Shown here piece by piece: positions 10,586-22,969 of a DNA stretch of 64,000 nucleotides. This DNA comes from Posidonia oceanica (Eukaryota > Streptophyta > Magnoliopsida > Alismatales > Posidoniaceae): assembly GCA_037176725.1 (NCBI GenBank), contig JAZBRS010000029.1, positions 128,373,001 to 128,437,000 of the forward strand. The letters are read 5' to 3'. The notes under the pieces were generated by a model. It was not told where the DNA came from, did not search any database, and worked only from the letters and a program-made list of their open reading frames with translations. The first letter of the stretch is position 1. Each line of letters starts with the position of its first letter. A program made the position numbers and the translations under genes.

Positions 10586-11030
10586 TGCATCTTAGTTTAT
10601 TTGCATATAGGTCCAACATGCATTGCATTTCATTTAATTTGATTTTAAAACCATATTGCATTGCATTTAAATCCTGCATCTTAGTTTATTTGCATGTAAG
10701 TCCAGCATGCATTGCATTTCATTTAATTTGATTTTAAAATCATATTGCATTCCATTAAATCCTGCATCTTAGTTTATTTGCATGTAAGTCCAGCATGCAT
10801 TGCATTTCATTTAATTTGATTTTAAAATCATATTGCATTGCATTTAAATCCTGCATCTTAGTTTATTTACATGTAGGTCCAGCATGCATTGCATTTCATT
10901 TAATTTGATTTTAAAATCATATTGCATTGCATTTAAATCTTGCATCTTAGTTTATTTGCATGTAGGTCCAGCATACATTGCATTTCATTTAATTTGATTT
11001 TAAAACCATATTGCATTGAAATTAAGTCCA
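10586..11030 (+). repeat. 89-bp tandem repeat, about five copies
   Basis: Unit: GCATCTTAGTTTATTTGCAT-GTAAGTCCAGCATGCATTGC and an A/T-rich remainder. Copies differ by a few bases. They grade into shorter degenerate units downstream to about 11560. Confidence 0.8.
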
Positions 11031-12260
11031 ACAGTTTACTTTTATTGCATGTTAGTCCAAATTTTAAATAGTTGCATGCATTCATATTTATTCTGCATTG
11101 CAATTAAATCCAACAGTTTACTTTTATTGCATGTTAGTCCAAAATTTAAAATGTTGCATGCATTCATATTTTTCTGCATTGCATATAAGTCCAGCACATT
11201 TCCCATATTGCATGTAGGTCCAATAGTTGCATGCATGGCATTTTTTTAATATTGCAGTTAGGTCCAGTAGTTTATTTTTATTGCATGTAAGTCCAATCTT
11301 TAAACTGTTGCATGCATTCTTTTAACTGATGTTGCATTTTGTCCCTGCTTGTTTACGATAATGTATCATTAGTTTTTATCGCACTTTAACTATATTGCAT
11401 TGCATCTTTTTCATGACATTGCAATTAGGTCTGACATTTTACTATATTGCATTTAGGTCCAATATTTGAATTGTTGCATGCATTGCACTTTCATGATATT
11501 GCATGTTGTCCCTTGCACTTTTCCCAGCATCATTGGTTTTATTGCATGTAGAACCTTATTGCATTGCATGCATACATGGGCATATTGCATTTAGACCCCC
11601 AATTTGACCTCTATTGCATCAATGGGTTTCATCTGGCCCTTGATCTATCTGGCTTGATCTTTGAATAACTTTTGATCAGACCATTGGATCTTCATGATCT
11701 AATCATCTAGATCTTCTTGGTTGATTGATCTTTCATTCAAACATAAGTTTATTCAGATCAGGCATCAGATCATCAAGTTATGCTCATTTGAGTCACTGCA
11801 TATCATTCATTGCTTTATAACTTGCATTACATACATTGTTTTCTCGATCTGTCTTCTCGAGCATGTAGATTAGGCTTTATCGCCTCTGCCTCATTTCCCT
11901 TTGCTTGCCGCATCCTTTCATTGTATGGTTTTCTGCTTCTGTTTCGTTTCCCTTTGCATGCCGCATCCTTGCATTGCATGGTTTTCCTCCAACGTTTTGT
12001 TTCTCGCCAGCATTGCATCTAGGACGATGATGCTTACTGTCTAAAGTTCTTATGAACTAGGACACGCCCGGTTCAGAACACTAGTAGCGCTGCTGAGCAC
12101 ATAGACTGCACGTTTAATTTCCATCATGCATCATGGCATCTCAAACATATAATTAAGCAAGTAAAGCATTCATAGCATAGCATAGCATCCATCGCCCCTC
12201 GGGCGTACAGTAAAGACAAGCATTTGTCGACATTCCTGCATATGCGAGCGAGAAGTCTAG

Positions 12261-12327
12261 AAAGACCGATTCCAGGTGTATCGGGGGTGCCTAACACCTT
12301 CCCCGTGCATAACAGGAGTCCTTACCC
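12261..12327 (+). promoter_or_regulatory. Conserved LTR block (LTR A)
   Basis: AAAGACCG...GGGGGTGCCTAACACC-TTCCCC...TAACAGGAGTCCTT. The same block is at 16112-16180, 49176-49245 and 52463-52531. GGTG-CCTAA-CACC can form a stem that GGGG/CCCC extends. Confidence 0.6.
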
Positions 12328-12624
12328 TTTCTCTTGGCCCGTAATGACCATTACGCCCTTATCCTAGGCACGAGTCATTTATTTTTGCATAGCATTGCAC
12401 CCTTTGCATGTTTTCATGCCTTTCCTCGATTTTCCTCGTCTTCCGATTTAATAGACTAGGTGGCAACTCCGAATTTGCTTTATCTTTGTTTTTCCACCCT
12501 TTTTCGGTGTTTTCGAGTCGAGTTTCTCTCCTCGGATCCACCTACTATCAGCGGCCTCTCATTGGTCGGTGCGCACGAGCTCTGGCAGCACACATGGATG
12601 TGTCGGTTTGACGGGATTGCTACA

Positions 12625-13391
12625 CATGCGTTCTATATGCTTAATTCCATTTTCACCTTGCCGGCTTCGTCTTCTTCTCTAGCGACAACCTCACCGGTAG
12701 AGACCGCAACTCGCCACGACAAACAGCCTCCATCCCTCCAGGCCTCTTCCAAACGATCTCTGGACTTTGAGCACCTCGTTTGAGCTCCGCCTGCGCTCCT
12801 CCATGGCCTCCAGCATCGCCGTCGGTCGGAGCGATGACTGTCGCGACCCACCGAAGTCAGGGGAGCACTCCATGCATCGCTGTGCCTGGGTGAGACCTCC
12901 CTCACCTTCAGGATCTTCTGCTCCGGCTTCCTGCCCTTTTCTTGGGCCCTAGCCCCACTGGTTCGCCGCAGCCACTTGGCTCTGACGTTCTGTCCTTCTA
13001 GTGGTGGCACTACCGGCCGTGCGAGGCCGTTTGGCCTCTGAGCATGGCTGGGGAGACACCATCGGGTCTCCCCTCCTCTCTTCTCTCTCTCCGTGAGCTC
13101 GCGTCCCCACCAGCGAAGTTCAGTGCGATGAGCATTAGCGTAGGCATTCACACTAGCATCTGCATTGCACAATTTGCATCCATATTTCACAATCTGCATC
13201 AGCATTGCATGATTCGCATCAGCATCTGCATTCTAGCTCCTACATCAGCATTTGCATCGTGGTAACGAGTCATGACTTTTGGTGCATCCACCGAGTAAGT
13301 GACTGACGCCAACAGCAACACTTGGCTCTCACCTGCGCCAGGTGGGGTGTCTTGTCAACCCTGAGCCACGGTCTCGCTACGCTTGACCTCG
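12625..13391 (+). other. Rearranged LTR and 3' UTR remnant
   Basis: 12660-13080 resembles the first third of LTR A (about 10000-10460, around CGGTCGGAGCGATGACTGTC). 13100-13391 resembles the 3' UTR at 8590-8850 (AGTGCGATGAGCATTAGCG). The two pieces are joined out of their normal order. No gene is supported here. Confidence 0.5.
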
Positions 13392-13407
13392 CACAGGGAG
13401 GGGCATC
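13392..13407 (+). other. Polypurine tract before LTR A2
   Basis: CACAGGGAGGGGCATC adjoins an LTR start. Confidence 0.7.
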
Positions 13408-14139
13408 TATAGACACCCCATTTTTGATCCCTTGTGTTGGTGGTTTTCTCTCCAGAGGAATAGGCCCAATTCATCCCATGAAAGCCCATTTTCCTCTCCT
13501 TAAACCCACACCCATTTTCCAACCAAACCCTAAGCCCACAACCAAACCCCAATTCAGCCCATGAAAGCCCATTTTCCTTTCCTACACTAAAGCCCATACT
13601 ACACTCAAACCTTCACTCAAAGGCCCAACACCAAGCCCTCCTCTTCTTCACCCACACTCAAGCCCATTTCAGCCCACAACACTAGGCCCACAAAGCCCAT
13701 ACACAATAATTCCCCTCTTGTGGCATTCAACCCATTTTTCCCTCGTCCTGCAACCCAATTCTTCAACCAACACAGCAGCAACCAAGCCTCCTACACTCAC
13801 ACTACAAGCACGAACCATTTCACACCTCCTTCCTCACCACCTCCTGAACCAATCCCACACTAACAGCACCCAATTTCACCCTTGTGTAAGCACCAACCTC
13901 ACTGCAATCACCAACACTGCAACCCAACCAACACAGCAGCACTCACACCTTTAGCAACCCACCTCTTCACCCACAACCTCACACCATTTGTGCACCACAG
14001 CACAGGCACCAATCTCCAACATCCACCTCAGCCTCCATCTTGGCCGGCCGTTCAGATCTCAGATCTGAATCGACGGCTCCTAGTGCCTCCACCACCATAT
14101 AAAACCGAGCCAATCGAATCCCATTGCTATGGTTGTTGC
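13408..14139 (+). mobile_element. LTR A2, first 0.73 kb only
   Basis: TATAGACACCCCATTTTTGA matches the start of LTR A (TG has become TA) and follows a polypurine tract. The copy is cut at 14139 by the large element. A TATA box, TATAAAA at 14098-14104, lies just 35 bases before the insertion point. The rest of this LTR is not seen beyond the large element, whose own right end is also truncated. Confidence 0.7.
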
Positions 14140-14665
14140 TGTAGACACCCCATTTTTACAGGTATTCATCGACAGACGCTTCCGGAGGAATAGGCTCAGT
14201 TGCAGTGGACCTAACCCCACTCCATATCCCAACAAACCATCCCAAAAGCCACCTCACACTTCAAACCCATCAAAACCCAACTCACAACAAAGTCTAGGTC
14301 CATCAATAGCCTGGTATACCCTGGAATGAGCTCAGAATCCAGCTACTGACTTCTAATACAGACTTAGCGTCTCTAGACAGCATCATCTCACGACGTCTAT
14401 AGAAGATGGCATCAACCAGTGCCTACCTCAAACGTAGACAAGCGATGCACTGTTAGGCGCGTATTGCTGGCGCGATGTTCTGTTTCAGTAAAACTGTCAG
14501 AAAGGGTTCTTTTGCCATTCCACACCACAATCCATTGCATCCGCACCTCCCATTGGCCCTGGCGGATCTGAGTATGCACCCACTCACATCCAGCCCTCAC
14601 ACCATAATCCAATGCCAATCCTACCCCTTCCACTACTTTCCAAAGCATCCAAACCACCTATTGGT

Positions 14666-14713
14666 GTTGGTTTGAAACCAACGACATCCATGCATGCAAA
14701 CCATCTATAAAAC
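14666..14713 (+). promoter_or_regulatory. LTR promoter: palindrome and TATA box
   Basis: GTTGGTTT-G-AAACCAAC (14666-14682) has perfect eight-base arms and lies 22 bases before CTATAAAAC (14705-14713). The 3' LTR keeps both, with a single mismatch in the palindrome. Confidence 0.5.
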
Positions 14714-16111
14714 ATGTCCATATCCCTCCATTTCCACTGCCCTGGAGATTGCCCTTGAGAACCCCTGGAGATTACCTTGAGACAGCTTTGTGATTGTCTT
14801 GAGACCACCCAGAATCCTTGCATCCCACTAGAATTCCACTGCAACCCGACCTCCCGGAGTCCGTCACCTTCCACCGAGAGCACGCGCTAACTCTCCATAG
14901 GTGAGCACCTTCATCACTTAGCGTAGCATTAGTTGTTGCATGCTTTGGGGTTTCTTTAGCATTACTGCTCTTCATCGTTGTTTTCCGGTTTTTATTCCAC
15001 TGCCGCTGACGAGCATCTTGTTTTCTTTCCTGTTTTGCACTCGCATTGCATCTAGAGGACCCGTTCGACCTCCACCAGCTCCGACCTAGGCTCACAGCAG
15101 AGCTGGATTGGCCGGCGACCCATTTCTTTCCCGCAAGCAGCCGTCGGGTGGGGAGGCCATTGCATGCATACATTTCGTTGCTTCTTTGCTCCCTGTGATG
15201 CTATATCATCTTCTCTAGCTTCGTCGATCATCGCTTCGTAGCTTTCATTCTTGCATATTGCTTAATTGTGCAACGAGGCTGCGATCTGTTGTGCGTTTTC
15301 TGGTGCGAACAAGACAAGCAGTTGGATTTGGCGTCAGTATATGGCGTTACCTTTGGGTGCACCTATAATGCGTCAATATCTAGCGCGACTTGTCGACGTG
15401 CAGCCCGGGACCAGGACAGTTCCTCAACCGACTTGCTTTCTATCTTTTGCAATCTTTTATGATTGTCATGCATCCTATTTTGGTTCATCCAATATCTATT
15501 TGCTTGGTTTTATGCCTTGTATGCCAAGCATTTATACTTTGAGATCTGTGGTCTCTCTGTAACTCTGGAAACGCGTCCTGTGAGCGACAGGATCAGACGT
15601 AGATTATACGCGTTACCTTTGGGCGCATGTATAAGGCGTCTAGATCCAGCGCGACTTGTAAGCTCGCAACCTGAACCAGAGTTGACCGTATGCAGAGTCC
15701 TGTTTCTCTGTTTACTCATCTATTATTGTCCTCTGTTGATTCCTGCATCTCTGTTTATCGTGATTTACATCGCCTTGCATGGATTTCGATGTTTTGATTT
15801 CTGATTGCATGCATAGAGCAATGATGATTACTACCTGGAGTTCATTTGAACTGTCAGCGCGATGATTGAGCGGGCATCCCTAATAGATGATCCCAGCGCA
15901 CTTTAGCGACGCGAGTGCCCAATTTAATCCCAGAACAGTGGTAGCGTGGCTGAGCCCAGTTTTCATGTTTTAAAACGCATCTCCCTTCATTTATCAGCAC
16001 TCTGCATGTTTTCAAATGTCATAGCATTGCATCTTTGCATCTTGCTTCTTGAAGCATACATTAACTGGCATGATCCGCCTACATTGACTATGCAAAAGTG
16101 GAAGTGGCCCA

Positions 16112-16180
16112 GGAAGACCGCTCCTCGGGCGCATGGGGGTGCCTAATACCTTCCCCATTCGTAACAGGAGTCCTTATCCT
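16112..16180 (+). promoter_or_regulatory. Conserved LTR block (5' LTR of giant element)
   Basis: AGGAAGACCG...GGGGGTGCCTAATACC-TTCCCC...TAACAGGAGTCCTT, the same block as at 12261, 49176 and 52463. Confidence 0.6.
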
Positions 16181-16511
16181 TCTCTCTGGACCACAGTGAC
16201 CTCGTGTCGCATCCTTTCGAGTCGGATTTCATGTTTCTTTGCATCGCATTGCATGTTTTCCTTCTGTTTTCTTTATTCGGTTTTCCTCGTCTTCCCGCAT
16301 TTAATAGACTAGGTGGCGACTCCCTTCTTTTTCCTTTTCCCTTGTTTTACGCTTTTTCCCTTATTCCGATGTTTTCCTGAGTTGAGCATCCACCCTCGGA
16401 TTCACCCGTTCCATGATCCCTTCGAACCGATGATCGGGGCGCATGCAAGCTCTTTGGCAGCTATCCGCCCCCTTAAGGTCACCGGGACCCCCGAGGACGG
16501 TCACAGAAAAG

Positions 16512-16529
16512 TGGCGACTCCGCTGGGGA
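16512..16529 (+). other. Primer binding site, tRNA-Arg type
   Basis: TGGCGACTCCGCTGGGGA is the primer site pattern reported for Ogre/Tat elements, complementary to a plant tRNA-Arg 3' end. It begins six bases after the LTR end. Confidence 0.85.
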
Positions 16530-17644
16530 TACTAGACTCCGACTTCCATTTTTTCGCTCCTTCTGCTTTTTGCATAGTCTTTTCCAGCTTTGCTTATTTT
16601 AGCTTACAACATTGGTTTATAGTATTCGATTGCTACCTTTGTTTTGCTATGAATCATGCTTTTTGTTTGGTGATTGCTTCATTTCACACAAACATGCTAT
16701 GACACTACACATGCACATACCATGCCTGTATATGCCTTTTGATGTGTTGGATGTTTCTCTTTTTTTTTCACTATTCATGATACACAAACAACAACACATG
16801 CCATGTACATGCCTTTTGAAGTGGTGTATGATGTATGCTTGCCATGTCTTCTTGTTTTTCTTCCCTTCTTGCATTAAGCCTAAAGAGGATTAGAGATGTG
16901 ATTGCCTCCCCCTTTTGGTTTAACTAAAACATGCAAGTAAAAGGAACATCTAGGCTTACTAGATCCTACACACACTTTTTCATCCCCCATGGGTAAAAAT
17001 GCAAGTAAAAGACTTAACTCGTATTTGCATGATTGATCATATAGGGCATGCATCTTCTCATCTGTGTCCACCTATCAGTCAGAGAAGGATGGTCTGGTCT
17101 CTCGTTCTATGGCTTCAGCATAGGGCGGTTGGCTAGTCTATTCCCCCTTGTCCAGGGTCGCGTCGGTGTTTGTAGAGGTACATGCTTACTGCTACCGCAG
17201 GAGACATGACCTACGAATTCACCACTCATCTCTCTTTTACCCTTGGCTTCGGCTGGGATAAGAGGAAGGCGGGACCTATTTTTCTATCCTGAGTCGGAGA
17301 TCCGTACACCTGAGAGAGTCTGAAATAGACAACTACTAGGACACACTAGATAGGGTGAGAGAGCGCATACTAGAAAGCATGCATATGTGCCATTCATACC
17401 ACATTTAAACACTTGCATTTTGTCTTCAGGTTCTAACACCTGTTTGTTTGTGTTTGTTTCCACAGGTCAGTGTGCGAGTTCCTTAGCTGGAGCTCGGGTC
17501 TGTTTTCTTTGCTCACACCTCTGTTGTGACATTTTTTCTCGATCCTCCATTCCCGAGTTACTCGTCGAGTTCGACGATAGCTCGTCTTAGGCGTCATCCC
17601 TTTTTTTCAGCCGCAGTCCAATCCTCACTCGCTCATGGTCAGCT
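16530..17644 (+). other. 5' leader of the giant element
   Basis: Untranslated stretch between primer site and the first gag ATG. No gene is seen. T-rich in its first half. Confidence 0.6.
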
Positions 17645-20029
17645 ATGGCCCAGCCTGTTAGTGAGCCCCCACCATTAGCTGCTCTCGAGGAGGTCTCTCT
17701 TACGGCCTCACTCACTCACACTTTGACCCCTACTACCCCCTTTATATCGCAATTCTTTGTGCCTGGGGAGCCTCAGTTGATCTTTGGGCACTAGGTCGCT
17801 CCAGAGCCGGTCACCGAAGCTATTACGATGACCACTGTCCGCGCTTTGGTGGTCTCCTTGGCTTCTCCTTCCCAGGGCTACGCCATTGTTGACACTCACC
17901 TTGCGGTAGCCTCTTTTGGTTTAGGTACTCTCCCTTCTGGACAGTCTGTGTCCCTGCCTCTTGCAATTGGTCCTTCACCGGCCCTGCAATTCAGTATTCC
18001 CACTGACAAGATGCCTGAAATGCAGTACCAGCATCTGTTGGGACTTGCTCAGCATTTGCAGGGCTTGGCCTTGTCTGTTCGCCCTCCTGTGATCCCTGAG
18101 GTACCTCTGCAACCTTTCCTGCAGTTCTAGTCTTTCTCCACTGCACCTCCGCCTCTGCCATCATCTCAGCTACTCACTGCTTCGACGATGGGGGCGTCAT
18201 CGCTGCCTCCTGTGCACCCACTTCACACTACACAGTATTTTACTCCTGCCTCTGGTGGTCACCCCCTTGGGATGACAGGAGCACAGCACCCACTCGGCTT
18301 GCAATCTGGCACCGTGCCACTGCAGCAGCTGTTGCTCCCGCACTCTTCACCTATCACTGCATAGCATTCTGCTTTTCCTCACCCCATGCATTAGTAGATT
18401 TAGGTTCCTGCATACATCCCACAGCACCACACATCTTTGCACAGGTACGCCAGCCATCACGTCGCCTCACCAGTCGACGCGATGGTGGATCTGAAGGAGC
18501 ACTTAGGTGCGACCCAGACGGTGTATGCAAACCCTACCCCAGCTGCATCACCTCTACCAGCAGCGACCTCGGACACCCTCCTCAACAGGATGGGCGATCT
18601 GGAGAGAGCACTACGTCTAGTGCAAGGCGGCAAGCGCCAACCCTTCGAATACCAAAACCTTTGCTACTTTCCAGAGGCTGTACTTCCATTGAACTTCCGT
18701 ATCTCGGACTTCGATAAGTACAACGGCAAGGGCTACCCCATCTCCCATCTACGGGCTTACTGCGGGGACTTCACTTAGCTTCAGGGCGACGAGAGGTTTC
18801 TTATCCGCTTGTTCCAGAAGAGTCTTACTGGTCCGGCTCTCAAGTGGTTCACCTCACTTGACATGGCCACCATTAGGACCTGGCACGCCCTCACCCGGGC
18901 ATGCTTGGAGCAGTATTCTTTTAACCTTGACCAGATCCCAAAGTGGGAGGATCTAGTCACTACCGTGCAGAGACCCCATGAGACCTTCATGGAGTACGTT
19001 GGCCGATGGCGTGCATTAGCCTCGCAGGTTCGAGATAGACCCTCTAACGAGGTGTCTATCGAGACCCTCATCTGAGGAGCACAGCCATCCATTGGGGTTC
19101 TGCTCAGCATCCAGCCTATCACCACTTTTGCATCACTGATTTGGGTAGGCGCTCACGTGGAGAGCTAACTTCGCAGTGACTGCTACCCTTCACTCTCCGC
19201 ACTCACCGAGCAGGACACCACCCCTAGCAACAGCAACAACCACCGCAACTACAGCAGCGGCAGCAACAACAACCACCCTAGGAGGAGGGACACTCCCAAG
19301 CCTGTCGTTGCTTTCATCAGATCCTCAGCCGCGCAGCTTAACTTAGCGGGCCAGCCTGTCTCGAGTTAGGTAGTTTACACTCCTGCACCTGCACCTACAC
19401 CACAGATCACCACTACTGCCCAACCGATCTATCCTGCCGCACCGGTTCAACAAGGACAACGCCCCGAGCAGGGACGGCCGCGTGCAGACAAGTGCAACTT
19501 CACTGCGCTCGTCAAGCCGCTGAGTGCCATCCTTCCCAAGGTTGTGTCACTCCTCACGTTCCCCGAGGTTCGCCCACCGTCGAGTCCCTTGCTGGGGTGG
19601 TACAAAGTGAACCTATACTGCAATTATCATCGAGTCGCGGGCCACTCGACGAATAACTATTTCACTCTGCGGGGAGCTATCCAGGACTTGATTTACCGAA
19701 AGGTCATCATCATCAACACTCAGGAGGCAGCCTCCGCATTAGCACCCACTTCTGCTCCTGCACCTCTTGCCTCCCATCCCAACATTGTTAACCAGCCCTT
19801 GCCGGAGCACTCAGGCTCAGGTGGCGCTGGGACCTCAGGGATTCACTCTCTTTTCCCTTCTAGGCCCACCACATCCGTGGTCAACCCTTCTCTCCTCATC
19901 CATCGTGTTTTTGAGGCTTTTCCTGTCTCTCTTTACCACTTTGCTGTCGCCAGTTCCGAATCGGCGATCCACATGATACAGCTGACTGCCAAGCCGGAGC
20001 GCTCCTCTGCACGGCCCACCAAGCAATGA
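17645..20029 (+). pseudogene. Gag of the giant element (polyprotein N-terminal part)
   Basis: The first ATG (17645) opens a frame that continues through protease and RT without a frameshift. Order: Pro/Ser/Thr-rich N-terminus; gag core with FRISDFDKYNGKG, HLRAYCGDF, LFQKSLTGPALKWF and TWHALTRACLEQY...ETFMEYVGRWRALA (about residues 360-475); Gln/Asn-rich linker; then a zinc-knuckle-like C-x2-H-x4-H near residue 660 whose last Cys is Phe (NYF). In-frame stops: TAG at 17792, 18128, 18362, 18392, 18395, 18401, 18776 and 19367; TAA at 19166; TGA at 19073 and 20027. Most sit where a Gln or Arg codon would be expected. Gag would form the particle and package the RNA; this copy cannot. Confidence 0.85.
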
Positions 20030-22969
20030 CAGGCTGCACCACCCATCTCTTTGCTAGCCAAATCTCGACCAGGGCCCACTCAGCCTTCATCCCGACAAGA
20101 AAAACCAGCTATCCCCATCAGTCCACCACCTACACCATTGGAGTTAGCGGCTCGTTTCCCCGTGGTCATTAACCTGACCCGGGACACTCATAGAGTCCCG
20201 TACGACTACACCACAGTAATGTGCACGGAAGTCACGAGGTCGGGAAGAGTGTTCAAGCCGACGGCTCCAGCAGTTAAACCCATCACCTCAAAGGCAGTAC
20301 CTACTCCACCTGCAAAGCAATCCACTGAGCCACATACAGCAGAGAACCCCATACAACCCTCTACTTCTTTATCCTCTGCCTCCACCAGAAAGGACCAGCC
20401 TTTAGCTGACATCACTGCCCAGCTCAAGAAGGTGAAGGCTGACATTTCCATTTGGGATTTAATCCAAACTTCCACGGAGCACCGCGAGGCTTTCCTCCGT
20501 GTGTTCCAAGCAGCCCATGTTTCCCAAGCTATCGAGCCAGCAGCCTTGGAGCACATGGTGGGCATGATTGTAGAGCCCCACGTCATCTCCTTCTTGAGTG
20601 ACGAGCTACCTCTAGTGGGGATCAACCACAACCAACCCCTCTACGTCATGGTGCATTACAAAGATTTTCGTGTCCCCTTAACGCTAGTTGATAATGGTGC
20701 GGGACTTAACGTCTGCCCCTTGCGCACTGCAAGCGAACTCGGATTCAAAGCCGAGGATATCACACCAGTCACCAAAGGGATGACATCGTTGGACAATACG
20801 CACCACGACGCTTTGGTAATTCTGGTCATCCCCCTTATCATCGACCTGGTTGTATTCGATGTAGAGTTCTACATTGTCGATTTGGAGCCCTCTTTTAACC
20901 TCTTGCTTGGGCACCCTTGGCTGCACAAGCATCAGGTGGTCCCCTCGACTCTCCATCGGATGATTAAGTTTCGCTGGGACAACGTCATCGTCGCTGTCAT
21001 GGCTAAAAACTTCGACAAAGGTAGAGTCGAGGAGGCCTCCTCTCTTCAGACTATTTGCTTCGATCCCAAGCCTATCGACACTTTGTATCATGTTAATCGG
21101 TTCGAGCCGGTTAACTTCATCCCTATTCTCGAGCGTGCCAGCCATTTGGTCGTTCATGGCAGTCCTTTCTGGATGATAAAGAATCTTTGCCATAGGTAGG
21201 GCTACGCAAAGAGTACACCACTCGAGCGGTACGGCCAGGGAATCGCTGAGCCAGTCAAGGCTGAAGAAAGGAGAGACCACAAGGGTCTCGGATACAATTG
21301 GCAGCCGCATAAGGACGCACACCAACGCGCATGGAACCGGAAGCTGGTCCTCCCTCGGGGTTTAACTAACTTTGTTAGTGCAGGTATCTTAGACCCCAAC
21401 TGGAACCAAGCCATAGTGTAGGAAGCACTGCTCTCAGGATCCCCACTACCGTCAGAGGAGTGGGTCAGCATCGAAGACCGGTACTCAGATGAAGAGCAAT
21501 CTATTTCAGATACAGTTCGGACCAACGAAGAGGTCCAACCAGATTCCACACCACCCCGGTCAGTTTGCTTGGCCTTACCTTCTTTTGTTATAGCAGTGTT
21601 GGATAATGCAGCACCAGGGTTGATAGCTTTTCATCCCTGTATAGTATCACCAGTTCCACCTTCAGTAACAGTAGCAGTTTCGGAGTCGGGAGCACTCCCC
21701 CAGACACCGTTATCCAACCATTTTGCAGCCGCCACCACATCAGCACCGCGGCCACCTTCCCTGGTGACCAGTTCAGCCAGTTCACCAGATCAGCCCGCTA
21801 CAGCAGTGGCATCATCAATAACACAGGTGGCTCCTTCAGCCATACATCCATTTGCCTTAGAGAATCGAGCCTTGTGGTGGGCCCACATAGCATCCACGAC
21901 CGTTCGGTCAGCATCACTAGCACCCACAGGCGTCACATCGCCCGGCGTGATCGTCCAGCTATCGGCCTTCCCAAGCAACAGGCCTATCTGCCCTCCAGCC
22001 CCGCCAATACAAATGGCACTCTTGTCATAGCAGGCACCTTGGCCAGCAATCCAGTTAGCAACCAGAGCAGCCGCCCTAGAAGGAGGAAGCAGCGAGCAAC
22101 AGGCCCAGCAGCCACATAGCGCCTACTATGTCGATCTCGCCTCAGACGAGGATGAAGGGGCCGTCATAGAAGCCTGGATAGACGACATGCTTGGAGACTT
22201 GGAGTTGTTATTCCAGGAGCAGCTCGCGGTTCTAGCAGAGGACGCCGCTGAACAGAGTGCATTGAGAAAGGGGAAGGCAGTGATGATAGATCACAATCCT
22301 ACGGAGCCCTGCCAGTAGCAAGACTACCCGGCCATCATGGTCCTGGAGAAGTTAGCATCATCACCATCCACTAGACCAGTCAAGTTGATAACTTCGCAGC
22401 CGGGAGGCGGGTCTAGATGGTTTGTACAGCGCATGCCCCACATAGGCAGTACAGTAGGTGGAAGCAGTCCGATCAATCAGCTAGAGGACTACCACCAATC
22501 CAACGCACTCCCCGCAAGCACATCAGAAGATGTGGAGGAGGAATCACTGACAGTGACCTCCAGATCAACAGCAGTAACAGCAGTGGAAGTAAAGGCAGAA
22601 GGACCTGGTCAATCAGCAGATCCAGAAGCCGTCAGAGCAGAGATTGCACACCGAGGATACAGAAACACTCAGGTAAGCATAACTATCCTGGAGCGCCATC
22701 AGGGCCGAGAGGCGGAACACGTATGCTCCTTTGATGTTACGGATCCAACTTTTGAGAAGGAGATCCTCTCTGAGCTTGTCACCTACGAAGAGGAAGATGA
22801 GGCAGGCATAGACGAGAATGACGAATCATCACCTGAATTCCATCCCTTCGATAATGATTCGGAAGGACCAAAACTCCATGTTGAAGAGGAAACGGAGGTC
22901 ATCAATATCGGCATAACCGAAGACATTAAGGTCGTCCACATCAGCGCCAGATTGTCTCCCCAAGCCTGA
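20030..22969 (+). pseudogene. Linker, retropepsin and protease-RT spacer of the giant element
   Basis: Same frame as gag. The linker DISIWDLIQTS...HREAF leads to an aspartic protease with LTLVDNGAGLNVCPL: the usual D-T/S-G-A triad reads D-N-G-A, so the Thr/Ser after the catalytic Asp is Asn. The closing motif is NLLLGHPWLHKH. The downstream spacer is long (about 600 codons), rich in Ser, Pro, Ala and Glu, and leads to RT. Stops: TAG at 21197, 21419, 22028 and 22316; TGA at 22967. The spacer position corresponds to where Ogre elements are reported to have an intron, but I see no clear need for one, since the frame stays open apart from point stops. Confidence 0.75.

Larger units (their letters stand above)
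8864..12624 (+). mobile_element. 3' LTR of element A (3.76 kb)
   Basis: It starts TGTAAACACCCTATTTTTGA directly after a polypurine tract and ends GGGATTGCTACA, the same ending as the 5.7-kb solo LTR at 49541. No primer site follows, so it is a 3' LTR. Inside are a C-rich, gene-free first 1.6 kb, 89-bp tandem repeats (10586-11030) grading into degenerate TTGCATGTAGGTCC units to about 11560, and the LTR block at 12261-12327 shared by all four LTRs of this group. A relic primer-like TGGCAACTCC is at 12461. Open frames of 70-200 codons here are Pro/Ser-rich, on both strands, and not credible genes. Confidence 0.75.
14140..16505 (+). mobile_element. 5' LTR of the giant element
   Basis: It starts TGTAGACACCCCATTTTTAC and ends GGTCACA, six bases before the primer site. 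The copy at 50485-52754 is nearly the same throughout. In the first ~330 bases I counted by eye about 14 differences, 13 of them transitions. The promoter TATA box is at 14705-14713, with a GTTGGTTT-G-AAACCAAC palindrome 22 bases upstream (14666-14682). The group's shared block is at 16112-16180 and a relic primer-like TGGCGACTCC at 16314. Confidence 0.85.

Noticed and set aside
21200..22969. Ogre-type intron between protease and RT
   Set aside because: The frame is continuous with gag and RT apart from point stops, so no intron is needed to join them. A spliced minor form cannot be ruled out.
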